Source: Bacteroidota bacterium
GTDB lineage: Bacteria; Bacteroidota; Bacteroidia; Bacteroidales; UBA10428
Length of the DNA: 64,000 bases
Assembly (NCBI GenBank): GCA_023442525.1
Contig: JAEZZA010000034.1
Coordinates: 124,001-188,000 of the forward strand
Direction of reading: 5' to 3'
Numbering within the stretch: position 1 is the stretch's first letter; every line of letters starts with the position of its first letter. A model generated the notes under the pieces. It did no database searches. It was not told where the DNA came from and saw nothing but the letters and a program-made list of their open reading frames with translations. This document shows, one piece after another, positions 1 through 8,934 of this stretch. Made by a program: the position numbers and the translations under genes.

Positions 1-1365
1 TACATTTTTGGTGTTGAAAATTCGGGTAACCCTTCCGGTAGGTATCACGCCGGTGGAAATAAGTTTCGAGGCATTTTTAAGCACATACCATTCGGAGTTA
101 GCTGCCTGTTCAAAATAAGTTGCGTCTAAAAAACGCATCGGAGCGGCACCGTCAATCTGAATATAAAAACTGTCAATTGCATCTTTTTTGGTCATCAGGT
201 TCAGGTAGAAATCCTGGCTTTTCGACCGGGTAAAACTAACGGAAAGCGAACCGGTACAACCATCTATGCTGGGCAGGACTGCCTCCCCAAGCTCATGACC
301 AAAACCGGCAATATGTAAAACGTAAATTGGCTTTCCATATGCATATATATGAGCCCAGTGATCGTTGGTTGCCTGAGGTAGAGTAAAGCTGACCTGGTCG
401 CCGGCATTGAGGTTATAGTCTGTAACCGTACCGTTTTTATGAGTGACGGTTACTTTAGTATTGGGTTGTGTAGCCAATACATAAACCCTTTCTCCCCCAG
501 TTGCATCGGAAACCTGCCCCCGCATTACCACATACTCGGTACCTGCTATAGGCTTATTCTCTTCATTTCTCACGGGAATGTGCTGATCACCCATATAATC
601 GTATGCAGTGCTCTTAACTACTGAATCATCTCCCAAAGTAACTGCTATTGGTGCGTTTGATGTGATATGTGTCCCTGAAAGCCTGTCGGCGGCAAGTATA
701 CTGGGTTCATTATTATCTGAAGGGTTGGCTTTGGGAACAAACATAAAAGTCTCCCCTCTGTCTAATTCGATGGTATAATTAACATTCGCCGCGTATCCAT
801 AAGCCGGCTTCTTAAACCGGATCGTGACAATTGTGTTTTTTTGAGTTGCTACAATTACAATTTGGCTGAATGCCGGGTCTTGCGACGGCCCATCATAGTC
901 GTTATTATTCCACTGATCCTGGAATGGTATCCAAAAATCACGCCCGAGGGCATTTCTTCCTTTTAGGGCAAATATTGCCGGGTTATTATCGGAACGATGA
1001 ATCTCATAATAGGCGGTTATTTCCCTGTCGGATCGGATCAACAGTGCGCTGTTACTTTTTGTATTGAACATGTTATTGCTGAACATAAGCATTTCAGCCT
1101 GACTGAATGTAATATTCCTGGTCATTGATACTGCAGGGTCAATAACCACAGTCATTTTTGGAATCTTCGGATTCAAAGGCTGTTCAATTGTAACCGTAGT
1201 AATATTATTAGGATCTGTCGCTGTAAGTGTCAGATCGGCTGTTTGTGGAGGGTCATGACTAAGAGTGGCATAGGGTACGGCAAACCAGAACGTAGTATCC
1301 GTTTGTGAAAATCCTTTTTTACTCAGAATCAGAAAAATAATTATAATCAGATAACGGGCCTTCAT
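1..1365 (-). CDS. IgGFc-binding-like exported protein, 3' end outside window
   Basis: An open frame of 455 codons runs from an ATG at 1365 down to the left edge without a stop, so the C-terminus is missing. It starts with a signal peptide (hydrophobic IIIIIFLI core, ending near GFSQ) and continues TDTTFWFAVP. The body resembles the N-terminal domain of Bacteroidota IgGFc-binding-like proteins: repeated beta segments with SALLIRSDREITAYYEI and TSNAPIAVTLGDDSV. Such proteins are usually large, exported and fixed to the surface by a type IX sorting tail, which would lie outside the window. It is divergent from the adhesin at 1522, so the two may share a regulatory region. The family name comes from a eukaryotic protein and does not prove IgG binding. 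The exported beta-rich nature is clear; the family call is moderate. Confidence 0.75.
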   Translation of the reverse strand, partial: MKARYLIIIIFLILSKKGFSQTDTTFWFAVPYATLSHDPPQTADLTLTATDPNNITTVTIEQPLNPKIPKMTVVIDPAVSMTRNITFSQAEMLMFSNNMFNTKSNSALLIRSDREITAYYEIHRSDNNPAIFALKGRNALGRDFWIPFQDQWNNNDYDGPSQDPAFSQIVIVATQKNTIVTIRFKKPAYGYAANVNYTIELDRGETFMFVPKANPSDNNEPSILAADRLSGTHITSNAPIAVTLGDDSVVKSTAYDYMGDQHIPVRNEENKPIAGTEYVVMRGQVSDATGGERVYVLATQPNTKVTVTHKNGTVTDYNLNAGDQVSFTLPQATNDHWAHIYAYGKPIYVLHIAGFGHELGEAVLPSIDGCTGSLSVSFTRSKSQDFYLNLMTKKDAIDSFYIQIDGAAPMRFLDATYFEQAANSEWYVLKNASKLISTGVIPTGRVTRIFNTKNV

Positions 1366-1384
1366 TTTGGATTGGAAATATGAA

Positions 1385-1500
1385 CTTTTTACGTTAAAAG
1401 TCATCCAAAGGTTGCCTTTTACATATTGTTCAGGTACAATCGTCAGCGGGTTACATTCCTTGGTGTAAAAAGAACCTTTTTAGGCCTTTTAACGTAAAAG
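1385..1500. promoter_or_regulatory. Inverted pair of CTTTTAACGTAAAAG dyads in divergent intergenic region
   Basis: The 156-bp gap between the divergent genes carries two copies of a near-palindromic 15-16-mer in opposite orientation. CTTTTTACGTTAAAAG lies at 1385-1400 and CTTTTAACGTAAAAG at 1486-1500. The reverse complement of the first equals the second with one extra A. Each copy is itself a dyad around ACGT, and each sits 20-22 bp in front of the start codon it faces. I infer paired operator or promoter elements that coordinate both surface-protein genes. No TAnnTTTG box was seen for either gene. Confidence 0.5.
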
Positions 1501-1521
1501 TGATGCACTTAACCTATCGAA

Positions 1522-4500
1522 ATGAATCAATCCAATATCCTGACCTGTCTGTTGATCCTCATTAGTTTATCTGTAAATACCTATAGCCAGACCATACTAT
1601 TTTCCGAGGATTTTGAATCGGGGGAAACTCCTTTGTCGTGGAATTATGAATTTGTTAAAGGTGCTATTACCTGGAGATATGAACCAGGAGGATATTCACT
1701 GACACCCTCTATTCCGAATACCCGTCAACCCATGGAAGCCCACGGGGGAAATTATAATGCTATTTTTCAGTTTCAAAGTATAGGTAACGAAGCAACCAAA
1801 CTGGTTACTGAAAAAATATCGGCCCTGGAATTTGCCATAAAACCGGAATTACATTTTTATCATGCTCAGATGAAGTGGATGCATGGAGGCGAATACAAAA
1901 ATGATAAACTTAAAGTCTATTATAAAAGCCGCGAAAGCAATCCATGGACACTGTTACGCAGTTACGGCGAGCCAACTGACGAATGGACTGAACGAGTTAT
2001 ACTTTTACCCGAAGATGATCTGTCGGGTGACTATTATATTGCCTTTGAAGGTGAAACCCACTGGGGATGGGGAACGTGTGTGGACGATATAAAAATCATC
2101 GAAACCGGTATTCTGCAGAAATATATAGCCGAACTTGTTGTGGAGCAGGCATCTGAAACTTCGGTTGCATCCGGAACCGATCAAAATCCCATCCTGCGCC
2201 TGAAAGTAAAGGTAATGGGTAATTCCGGGACCCTTCCTCTCAGTTCACTGATCTTAAAATCGCTCAACACAGATGATGCAGATATTAAGGATGCCGGAGT
2301 GAAGCTGTATCATACCATAAGTGCCGGATTTAACGCCGAGAACCCAATCGGATCGGGAGTTTCATTCTCAGGCGGTCAGGCCGAGTTCACCGGACTGAAT
2401 TTTGATCTTCCAACCGGATACTCTTATATATGGGTGGCATTCGATTTGAAACACACAGCCGGACACCGGCATATCCTTGATGCCAAATTCACAGCGAATA
2501 GCATAAACATTAAGGGTAATACCTATCCGTCAGTAGAAAAATCACCCGCCGGATCGTGCACGGTTTTTCAAACTATTTATTCGGAGGACTTTGAATCGGA
2601 GAATGACTGGGTTCTTACAGGCGAGTTCGAAAAAGGCTCTCCGCAGGGCCTGGGCGGATCGCAGGGTAATCCGGATCCTACCGAAGCTTATTCGGGAAAC
2701 GGTATTATCGGCAGCGATCTTACAGGTTTGGGGGAATACGAGGGAGATTATGAAAAGAACCTCTATGAAGACGATGATGCGGCCATCTCAGATACCATGG
2801 ACCTGACTTATTATAACGATTTGTCGTTACGTTATATGCGATATTTAAACATCGGAGTAAACGACGCGGCCTATATTAAAGTTAGTCCCGATGGAGGAAA
2901 AACCTGGCACACTGCATGGGCCAATCAGAGCATGGTACTGGACGACAGCTGGAAGCTCCATGAAGTGAATATTACTCCCTATGCAGCCCGGAAGAAAAAA
3001 GTTCTGATCAAATATTCCATTGGCGCCACAAACGATTACTGGCAATTATCCGGATGGAACATCGACGATGTGACCGTAACTGGAAGTTTTGTATCGAAAG
3101 ATGTGGGAATAAGCCGTATCATTTCTCCCGTTCAGGGTTGCGGAAACACATCATCGGAGTCAGTCACCGTTGTGGTTAAAAACTACGGCGCTAACGATTC
3201 TTATGGAATAATACCCCTGAAATATTCAATTGACGGAAAGAAGACATTTACCCTGGATACACTGCATCAGGTAATACCCTTTGGTGACAGCGTTATTTTC
3301 ACATTTTATAAGAAAGTGGATCTGTCAATACCGGATATCTATAATTTCTCGGTCACCACTTCAATGTCCGGTGATCAGGATCAGAGTAATGATGGCATTG
3401 AACGATCAATGATTATACAGCCGACATACAAATCGGACCATGTAGAGAGTTTTGAATCGAAAAAGGGATTGTGGATTGCCGGCGGTGTAAATAACAGTTG
3501 GCAGTGCGGCACTCCGGGTTTTGGTATTATACCGGTATCCGGTACAAATGTCTGGAAAACAAAGTTATTAGATAACTATCCCGACAGAGACTCTTCGATA
3601 GTTGAAAGTGCATGTTACAGCAATGAAGACGGCAAGCGCAAAGTGCTTGATTTAAAATACTGGGTATCATCTGAAAAAAGCTTTGATGGAGCCATTCTGC
3701 AATATTCCACCAACAACGGACTGACCTGGCATTTGGTTGATTCAACTTATTCTCCGTGGGAATGGTATAATGATACCATTCAAACTTTGGACTCAAGAGG
3801 TTGGGCAGGTTATGCCGGTGAGTGGTCAACTGCTGCGTTGATATTACCCGAACGCATTACCAATGCTCCTTTAATGAAATTCAGGATTATCTTTCAAAGC
3901 AATGAATACGGCAATGGAGTGGGTTTTGCATTTGACGATTTTAGTGTAAAAGTTGCACCTCCCGATATCGGAATTACATCAATTATGGGATTTGCAGATG
4001 CCTGCCAGGGAATCAACCCTGACGCGGTGACCGTATCCATATCGAATTTCGGACTGAACACTCTTGCAAAGAATGATAAAATTATAGCGGCATTTGATGT
4101 GAATAATGAAAGAGTTGTAATAGATACAGTTCTTCTTAACTCGGATCTTCCTCCCGGACAGTCAATGGTATATCGCTTCAGTGAAGGGGCTGATATATAT
4201 AATCCGGGCGATTATACGTTATCGGCTTATACTCTGCTGGAGAATAATCCATGGTTGTATGGCGATAACAATGATACCACGACCATTTCATTCTCGGTTT
4301 TTCCAAACCCATTGACATCGCTGCCCGACACCATTCAAACGCATATCCCCGATACGGTTGTGCTTAAAACAATTTACAACAGCGATTACGATTACTGGTG
4401 GAATGGCACACCGGGTAATCAAACCTACAATGTTTCGAAGGATGGATGGCAAAGATTGGTGGTAACAGCTACGAGGGGAAATGGATGTACAGCTTACGAC

Positions 4501-6432
4501 TCCGTAAATGTTGAATTACTGTTTAATGATGCCGGAGTTGTTGAACTGCTGCACCCTGTGGATGATTGCGGATTTACGAATCGTGAAAATCCCATGGTAA
4601 TCATTAAGAACTTTGGAACCGACAGCATTTATGCCGGACAGAAAATAGCTGTTACCTATTCAATAAACGGCGGCGCAGGGGTAAGAGACACACTGGTGCT
4701 TAATAAGGCCCTCCATTCGGGAAAAACTATCAATTTCACTTTTTCGGGCGGCAAGGCTGACCTGTCACAAAAGGGAATCTATAATTTTAAAGTATATACT
4801 TCATTCGGCGGTGATACGATAGCATCCAATGACACAATTTTCAAACCGGTTGAAATTCTTGGACGTCCTGTCGTTTCGCTGGGTCCTGACATTACGGTGC
4901 AGGCATTGACACATACACTGAATGCCGGGAGCGGATTTGAAAATTATGAATGGGATAACGGCGAGACCAATCAGACCCGTATCATCAATGAATCCGGTAT
5001 TTACTGGGTGAAAGTATGGGACGAAAATTCATGCGATAATTCCGATACTTCCTATATAAGGTTGAAAATTCGCGATGTGCGCCCAACTGGATTTATGAGT
5101 CCTTTATCGGGATGCGACTTCAATGAAGCAGTTCCTGTTACAATCCGCTTAGTGAATTCCGGAACCGACACGGTACCTGCATCCGGCAGCCTCGAGGTGA
5201 GCTATCGCCTTAATCAGGGTAGCCGGGTTACGGAAACCATCGAACTAATGGATGAACTTATTCCCGGTGCACAAATAACCCGTACACTTAATGGAACAGT
5301 GGATTTGAGCAATGAAGGCGACTATACGATAGAAGCCACTGTTAGTGTGGCAGGCGATCTGAGGCTGGACAACGATACCATTGTAAATGAGATATTCCGG
5401 TACAACCGGCCGGTTGTAGACTTCGGCAAGGATGCCACTGAATACGTGGAAGATGTTTCGGTTGTACTCGATGCCGGATTCCACCCCGGTTATTATTATC
5501 AATGGCACGATACATCATGGCACGAAAGTATATTCACGGCAACCGAAAGCGGTAAATGTAAAGTAAAAGTCACCGACACACGTACAGGTTGTTTCAACAG
5601 TGATTCCGTGATGATAGTACTTATTTACGGTGACGTGGGTATAACACTTACTAATCTTCCTGATGAAGCATGTGCCGGTGATTATAAGGTCAGGGTGAGA
5701 GTAACCAATCTTGGCCCCTCACAGATCGGTAAAGATGCCCCCATATACGTTGCCTGCGATGTAGACGCCGTTCGTGTGACCATTGACACACTTACAAAGT
5801 CGGCAGCCCTCAATCCGGGAGCAAGCCTGGATCTTGATTTTTCCAAAGCAATCTCGTTGAAGCAGGGTACAAGCACAATCTCATTTTATACCCTGTTCGA
5901 TCAGGATAAAAAGGGGAACAACGACACTCTGGAGATGACATTCACCGCACTGCCTGTTCCTGTAATTGATTTCGGAGACCAAAACGGTAACCTTACCGTT
6001 GATCTTCCTTATACTCTCGATGCAGGAGCGGGATATCAATCGTACGTATGGCAGGATAACTCAACGCAACAGACGTTCACAGTCAACCAGAAAGGCACAT
6101 ATAGTGTAACGGTTACCGGCACGAACGACTGCCAGGCGTCAAAGACCGTGCATATCAATATGGAAACGGCTGCAGATGAAAAAATTCTTCCTCAGCTTAT
6201 TTTGTATCCGAATCCCAATAACGGAATATTCAGAATTAATATAGGAGAAATTGACGGCGATATTACTCTCAGAATTTTGAATAACAGCGGACAGATTGTT
6301 TACATTCAAAGTTTTGAAGGCAGTCAAATCAACAATGAGCCTGTTGACGTGCAAAACCTGCCACGAGGGGTGTATCATCTTTTGCTTCAAACACATGACG
6401 GAGTCATGAGAGGTAAGATTATTATCGAATGA
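1522..6432 (+). CDS. Large type IX secreted multidomain adhesin-like protein
   Basis: This 1636-aa protein has a signal peptide (LTCLLILISLSVNTYSQ). Three jelly-roll modules of choice-of-anchor J/MAM type follow, beginning near residues 26 (LFSEDFESG), 355 (IYSEDFESEN) and 640 (VESFESKKG). Next come five CARDB-like modules that open with D(V/I/A)G or DVRPTG and a conserved Cys (for example DVGISRIISPVQGCG). From about residue 930 these alternate with four Ig/PKD-like modules of the type LDAG..Y.W..G...Y.V.V. The last 80 residues are a type A sorting domain (LYPNPNNGIFRINI, RGVYHLLLQ, GKIIIE), which known type IX secretion systems use for export and surface attachment. No catalytic motif is visible, so a structural or adhesive role is likely. 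The ligand cannot be told from sequence. Confidence 0.88.
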   Translation: MNQSNILTCLLILISLSVNTYSQTILFSEDFESGETPLSWNYEFVKGAITWRYEPGGYSLTPSIPNTRQPMEAHGGNYNAIFQFQSIGNEATKLVTEKISALEFAIKPELHFYHAQMKWMHGGEYKNDKLKVYYKSRESNPWTLLRSYGEPTDEWTERVILLPEDDLSGDYYIAFEGETHWGWGTCVDDIKIIETGILQKYIAELVVEQASETSVASGTDQNPILRLKVKVMGNSGTLPLSSLILKSLNTDDADIKDAGVKLYHTISAGFNAENPIGSGVSFSGGQAEFTGLNFDLPTGYSYIWVAFDLKHTAGHRHILDAKFTANSINIKGNTYPSVEKSPAGSCTVFQTIYSEDFESENDWVLTGEFEKGSPQGLGGSQGNPDPTEAYSGNGIIGSDLTGLGEYEGDYEKNLYEDDDAAISDTMDLTYYNDLSLRYMRYLNIGVNDAAYIKVSPDGGKTWHTAWANQSMVLDDSWKLHEVNITPYAARKKKVLIKYSIGATNDYWQLSGWNIDDVTVTGSFVSKDVGISRIISPVQGCGNTSSESVTVVVKNYGANDSYGIIPLKYSIDGKKTFTLDTLHQVIPFGDSVIFTFYKKVDLSIPDIYNFSVTTSMSGDQDQSNDGIERSMIIQPTYKSDHVESFESKKGLWIAGGVNNSWQCGTPGFGIIPVSGTNVWKTKLLDNYPDRDSSIVESACYSNEDGKRKVLDLKYWVSSEKSFDGAILQYSTNNGLTWHLVDSTYSPWEWYNDTIQTLDSRGWAGYAGEWSTAALILPERITNAPLMKFRIIFQSNEYGNGVGFAFDDFSVKVAPPDIGITSIMGFADACQGINPDAVTVSISNFGLNTLAKNDKIIAAFDVNNERVVIDTVLLNSDLPPGQSMVYRFSEGADIYNPGDYTLSAYTLLENNPWLYGDNNDTTTISFSVFPNPLTSLPDTIQTHIPDTVVLKTIYNSDYDYWWNGTPGNQTYNVSKDGWQRLVVTATRGNGCTAYDSVNVELLFNDAGVVELLHPVDDCGFTNRENPMVIIKNFGTDSIYAGQKIAVTYSINGGAGVRDTLVLNKALHSGKTINFTFSGGKADLSQKGIYNFKVYTSFGGDTIASNDTIFKPVEILGRPVVSLGPDITVQALTHTLNAGSGFENYEWDNGETNQTRIINESGIYWVKVWDENSCDNSDTSYIRLKIRDVRPTGFMSPLSGCDFNEAVPVTIRLVNSGTDTVPASGSLEVSYRLNQGSRVTETIELMDELIPGAQITRTLNGTVDLSNEGDYTIEATVSVAGDLRLDNDTIVNEIFRYNRPVVDFGKDATEYVEDVSVVLDAGFHPGYYYQWHDTSWHESIFTATESGKCKVKVTDTRTGCFNSDSVMIVLIYGDVGITLTNLPDEACAGDYKVRVRVTNLGPSQIGKDAPIYVACDVDAVRVTIDTLTKSAALNPGASLDLDFSKAISLKQGTSTISFYTLFDQDKKGNNDTLEMTFTALPVPVIDFGDQNGNLTVDLPYTLDAGAGYQSYVWQDNSTQQTFTVNQKGTYSVTVTGTNDCQASKTVHINMETAADEKILPQLILYPNPNNGIFRINIGEIDGDITLRILNNSGQIVYIQSFEGSQINNEPVDVQNLPRGVYHLLLQTHDGVMRGKIIIE

Positions 6433-6510
6433 TACATGTTTGATGATAATTCTCATCCGCACTTCTTTTGGCGTATGACAATTGTCCTATTTTTCGGTCA
6501 TGATTGATTA

Positions 6511-6538
6511 TACTTTTGAGATGTATTTTTTTACATCT
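6511..6538 (+). promoter_or_regulatory. Candidate -7 box and leader hairpin of proline dehydrogenase
   Basis: TACTTTTG at 6511-6518 matches the Bacteroidota -7 consensus TAnnTTTG; no good -33 box lies at the usual distance. Directly downstream is a perfect hairpin, AGATGTA-TTTTTT-TACATCT (6519-6538), only three bases before the ATG at 6542. A start from this box would make the leader almost only this hairpin. It also argues against the in-frame ATG at 6482. Confidence 0.45.
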
Positions 6539-6541
6539 ATT

Positions 6542-7456
6542 ATGAGAGTCAATACATGGTTAGTTAGATTTCTGGATATATTGCCGCAAGATGTGGTTTG
6601 GATATTCAGCAAGCGTTACATTGCAGGAAAAGAGCTTAAGGATGCAATTTCTGTAACCCGTAAACTTAATAGCATAGGCGCGAAAGCCTCAATGGACCTG
6701 TTGGGTGAGTTTCAGACACGGTCGGAAAAAGTCCAGTACTATAAAGAAGAATATATCAGGCTTATCGAATCTTCTGTTGAAAATGGCCTCGATAATTCAT
6801 TTTCAGTGAAGCCAAGTATGTTCGGTCTGTTGCTCGACGAGAATCAATGCTATTCAAACATAAGGGATATTGTAGCAAAGGCGGCTTCGCTCGACAGGTG
6901 TGTACGTATAGATATGGAAGACAGCCAGTGCACCGATCGTGAACTGGAGATTTACAAAAAATTGCTTGAGGAGTTTCCGGGACACGTGGGAATTGTATTA
7001 CAGGCTTATCTGAAGAGAACTCTTGACGATTTGAAAGACCTGGTGAAATTCGATGCCGGCAGGGGATTAATTAATGTGAGGATTTGCAAGGGGATATATA
7101 ACGAGCCTGCAGAGATTGCTTATAAAAACAAGCAGGAAATCAACCAGCATTATCTCGAGGACCTGGAATTCATGCTTAATAATAATATCTATGCTGCAAT
7201 TGCAACACACGACAAAAAGCTTGTTGCTGGCGCATACGACATGATTGCTCGGTTGAATGTTCCCGTAAACAAATATGAATTCCAAATGCTATACGGTGTT
7301 ACACCCGAATTGAGAAAATCAATAATAGATAAGGGCCATACCATGAGGATTTATGTTCCGTATGGGAAAGATTGGTACAACTATTCCACACGCAGATTAC
7401 GTGAGAATCCCCGTATGGTAACTCATATTATAAAGGCTTTATTTTTCAGGGGTTAA
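6542..7456 (+). CDS. Proline dehydrogenase
   Basis: Proline dehydrogenase is an FAD enzyme that oxidises L-proline to 1-pyrroline-5-carboxylate, the first step of proline catabolism. This 304-aa stand-alone form has the family (beta/alpha)8 signatures: SKRYIAGKELKDAI near the N-terminus, RIDMEDSQ and VGIVLQAYLKRT in the middle, and the C-terminal block YEFQMLYGV followed by MRIYVPYGKDWYNYSTRRLRENP, where the arginine pair binds the proline carboxylate in known PRODH structures. I chose the ATG at 6542 because homologues start close to LPQDVVWIFSKRYIAG and because a promoter-like box lies between it and the alternative ATG at 6482. The P5C dehydrogenase partner is not in the window. The stop codon overlaps that of the convergent VWA gene by 3 bp. 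Confidence 0.9.
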   Translation: MRVNTWLVRFLDILPQDVVWIFSKRYIAGKELKDAISVTRKLNSIGAKASMDLLGEFQTRSEKVQYYKEEYIRLIESSVENGLDNSFSVKPSMFGLLLDENQCYSNIRDIVAKAASLDRCVRIDMEDSQCTDRELEIYKKLLEEFPGHVGIVLQAYLKRTLDDLKDLVKFDAGRGLINVRICKGIYNEPAEIAYKNKQEINQHYLEDLEFMLNNNIYAAIATHDKKLVAGAYDMIARLNVPVNKYEFQMLYGVTPELRKSIIDKGHTMRIYVPYGKDWYNYSTRRLRENPRMVTHIIKALFFRG

Positions 7457-8859
7457 TATAACTGAACTACTTCGGTACTTCCCGAACGAACTTCAAAGGT
7501 TTTATTTACAGTATAAAGCGTTTGCTTGGCATTCACGGCTCTGAAAACCACTCTGTATTTTCCCGGTTGTAATTGAATGCTCTCATTTTTGACTGTATTG
7601 TCGAGATTGTACACCCATTCTTCCTCGGTGTTGCTTTTCCTGTGATAGATACTCCCATAACCTACAGAAGATCGCAGGAAAGTGACAAGCCCGGGCCGGG
7701 CAATTTCAACCGTTGTGGTATGACTTTGCTTTATTTCGACATTGTAAAGTTTTATCCGTGGAAGAACCGGTACTTCAATATCATATTTACCCGTCAGGTA
7801 TTTTTCTTCGGAATACAGCTTTTGCATATTGAGTGTCTCCATTTGCCCGGCTTTTCGAACTATGAATTCAAGGCCCCTGTATTGAAGTGCATCCGAAGTT
7901 CTCAAAACCAGTTTTCCCTGCGGAACCCTGGCAGCAATAATGGTATGCTTTCCGGCAAGTAACCTGATATTATCAACATCAACCGGAGGGAGAGTATGTA
8001 CACGCATCCGGTATACCGGAAGATGATCAATGGTAAGGGTATCGGGAAGTCCCCTGTGATTTAATGTATGAATGTAATTGTAGTAAATCCTGCCTGAATT
8101 GCTGTCGTAAAAAGTACAATTCACATTGGTTTCGCTCGGATAATCGTTTTCGTCGAGAAGGTTTATCTGAGCGGTGGTTGCATCAAGAGCCTGCCTGATG
8201 ACAACATGCATTACTTCAGTGAGCTTTTCCTCATAATTGGCATTATAGTAATTGCCGATGCAATTGAACGACTGCTCAAAGTTCTCATCAATGCCGATTC
8301 CTATAACAAACGGTTTCAGAATAACTCCTTTTTTCTGCAATTCCTGAGAAACTGCGCACGCATCACCGTCGCAGGCTTCAACACCGTCGGTTATCAGGAT
8401 AATTATATTCCGGCAGTTCTCAACATCCGGAGGGAAATCATTTCCACCCAGGGAAAGAGAATGAGCAATCGGTGTAGTTCCCTTGGGTATAAGAAATCTT
8501 AATTTCTGACGAATGAGGGGTGCGTTGTCTTTCGCAAAAGGAACTTCCAGTTTAGTATCGTTGCAATTCTGAGGGGGTACCGGGCTTTGGTGACCGTAAA
8601 GCCTTAGAGCCATTTTAACATTCGGCAATTGCTCCAGGCTGTCAATAATGTCAATAAGCACTCTGCGGGCTATACTGATCTTGGTTTCTTTCTGCCATGT
8701 TCCGGCCATGCTTTGAGAAGCATCGAATATAAAAAGAATGCGTGTTTCGGGAGGCTTATATTTTGGCGGAGCCTGTGCCCGTAACGAGGAACAGACAGTA
8801 CCCGGAAATGCCATGATGCAAATGTAAACGATGAACCTGTATATATCAGACCTGATCAT
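7453..8859 (-). CDS. Exported von Willebrand factor A domain protein
   Basis: The 468-aa product has a signal peptide or N-terminal anchor (IVYICIMAFPGTVCSSLRAQA). A VWA domain follows at about 38-230 with a full metal-ion-dependent adhesion site: DASQS at 46-50, the Thr in KGTTPIA at 126-132 and ITDG at 156-159. The C-terminal half is beta-rich with no motif I recognise, and no type IX sorting tail is present. VWA proteins of this layout mediate metal-dependent protein contacts in the periplasm or outer envelope; the partner is unknown. The gene ends tail to tail with proline dehydrogenase and shares 4 bp with it, leaving no room for an intergenic terminator. Confidence 0.82.
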   Translation of the reverse strand: MIRSDIYRFIVYICIMAFPGTVCSSLRAQAPPKYKPPETRILFIFDASQSMAGTWQKETKISIARRVLIDIIDSLEQLPNVKMALRLYGHQSPVPPQNCNDTKLEVPFAKDNAPLIRQKLRFLIPKGTTPIAHSLSLGGNDFPPDVENCRNIIILITDGVEACDGDACAVSQELQKKGVILKPFVIGIGIDENFEQSFNCIGNYYNANYEEKLTEVMHVVIRQALDATTAQINLLDENDYPSETNVNCTFYDSNSGRIYYNYIHTLNHRGLPDTLTIDHLPVYRMRVHTLPPVDVDNIRLLAGKHTIIAARVPQGKLVLRTSDALQYRGLEFIVRKAGQMETLNMQKLYSEEKYLTGKYDIEVPVLPRIKLYNVEIKQSHTTTVEIARPGLVTFLRSSVGYGSIYHRKSNTEEEWVYNLDNTVKNESIQLQPGKYRVVFRAVNAKQTLYTVNKTFEVRSGSTEVVQLY

Positions 8860-8934
8860 GGCGTTGGATTATGACGGGCTGTTTAAGGTATTTAGTATTA
8901 TAACGATACGATCATTAATATAAGTATGTTTCAG

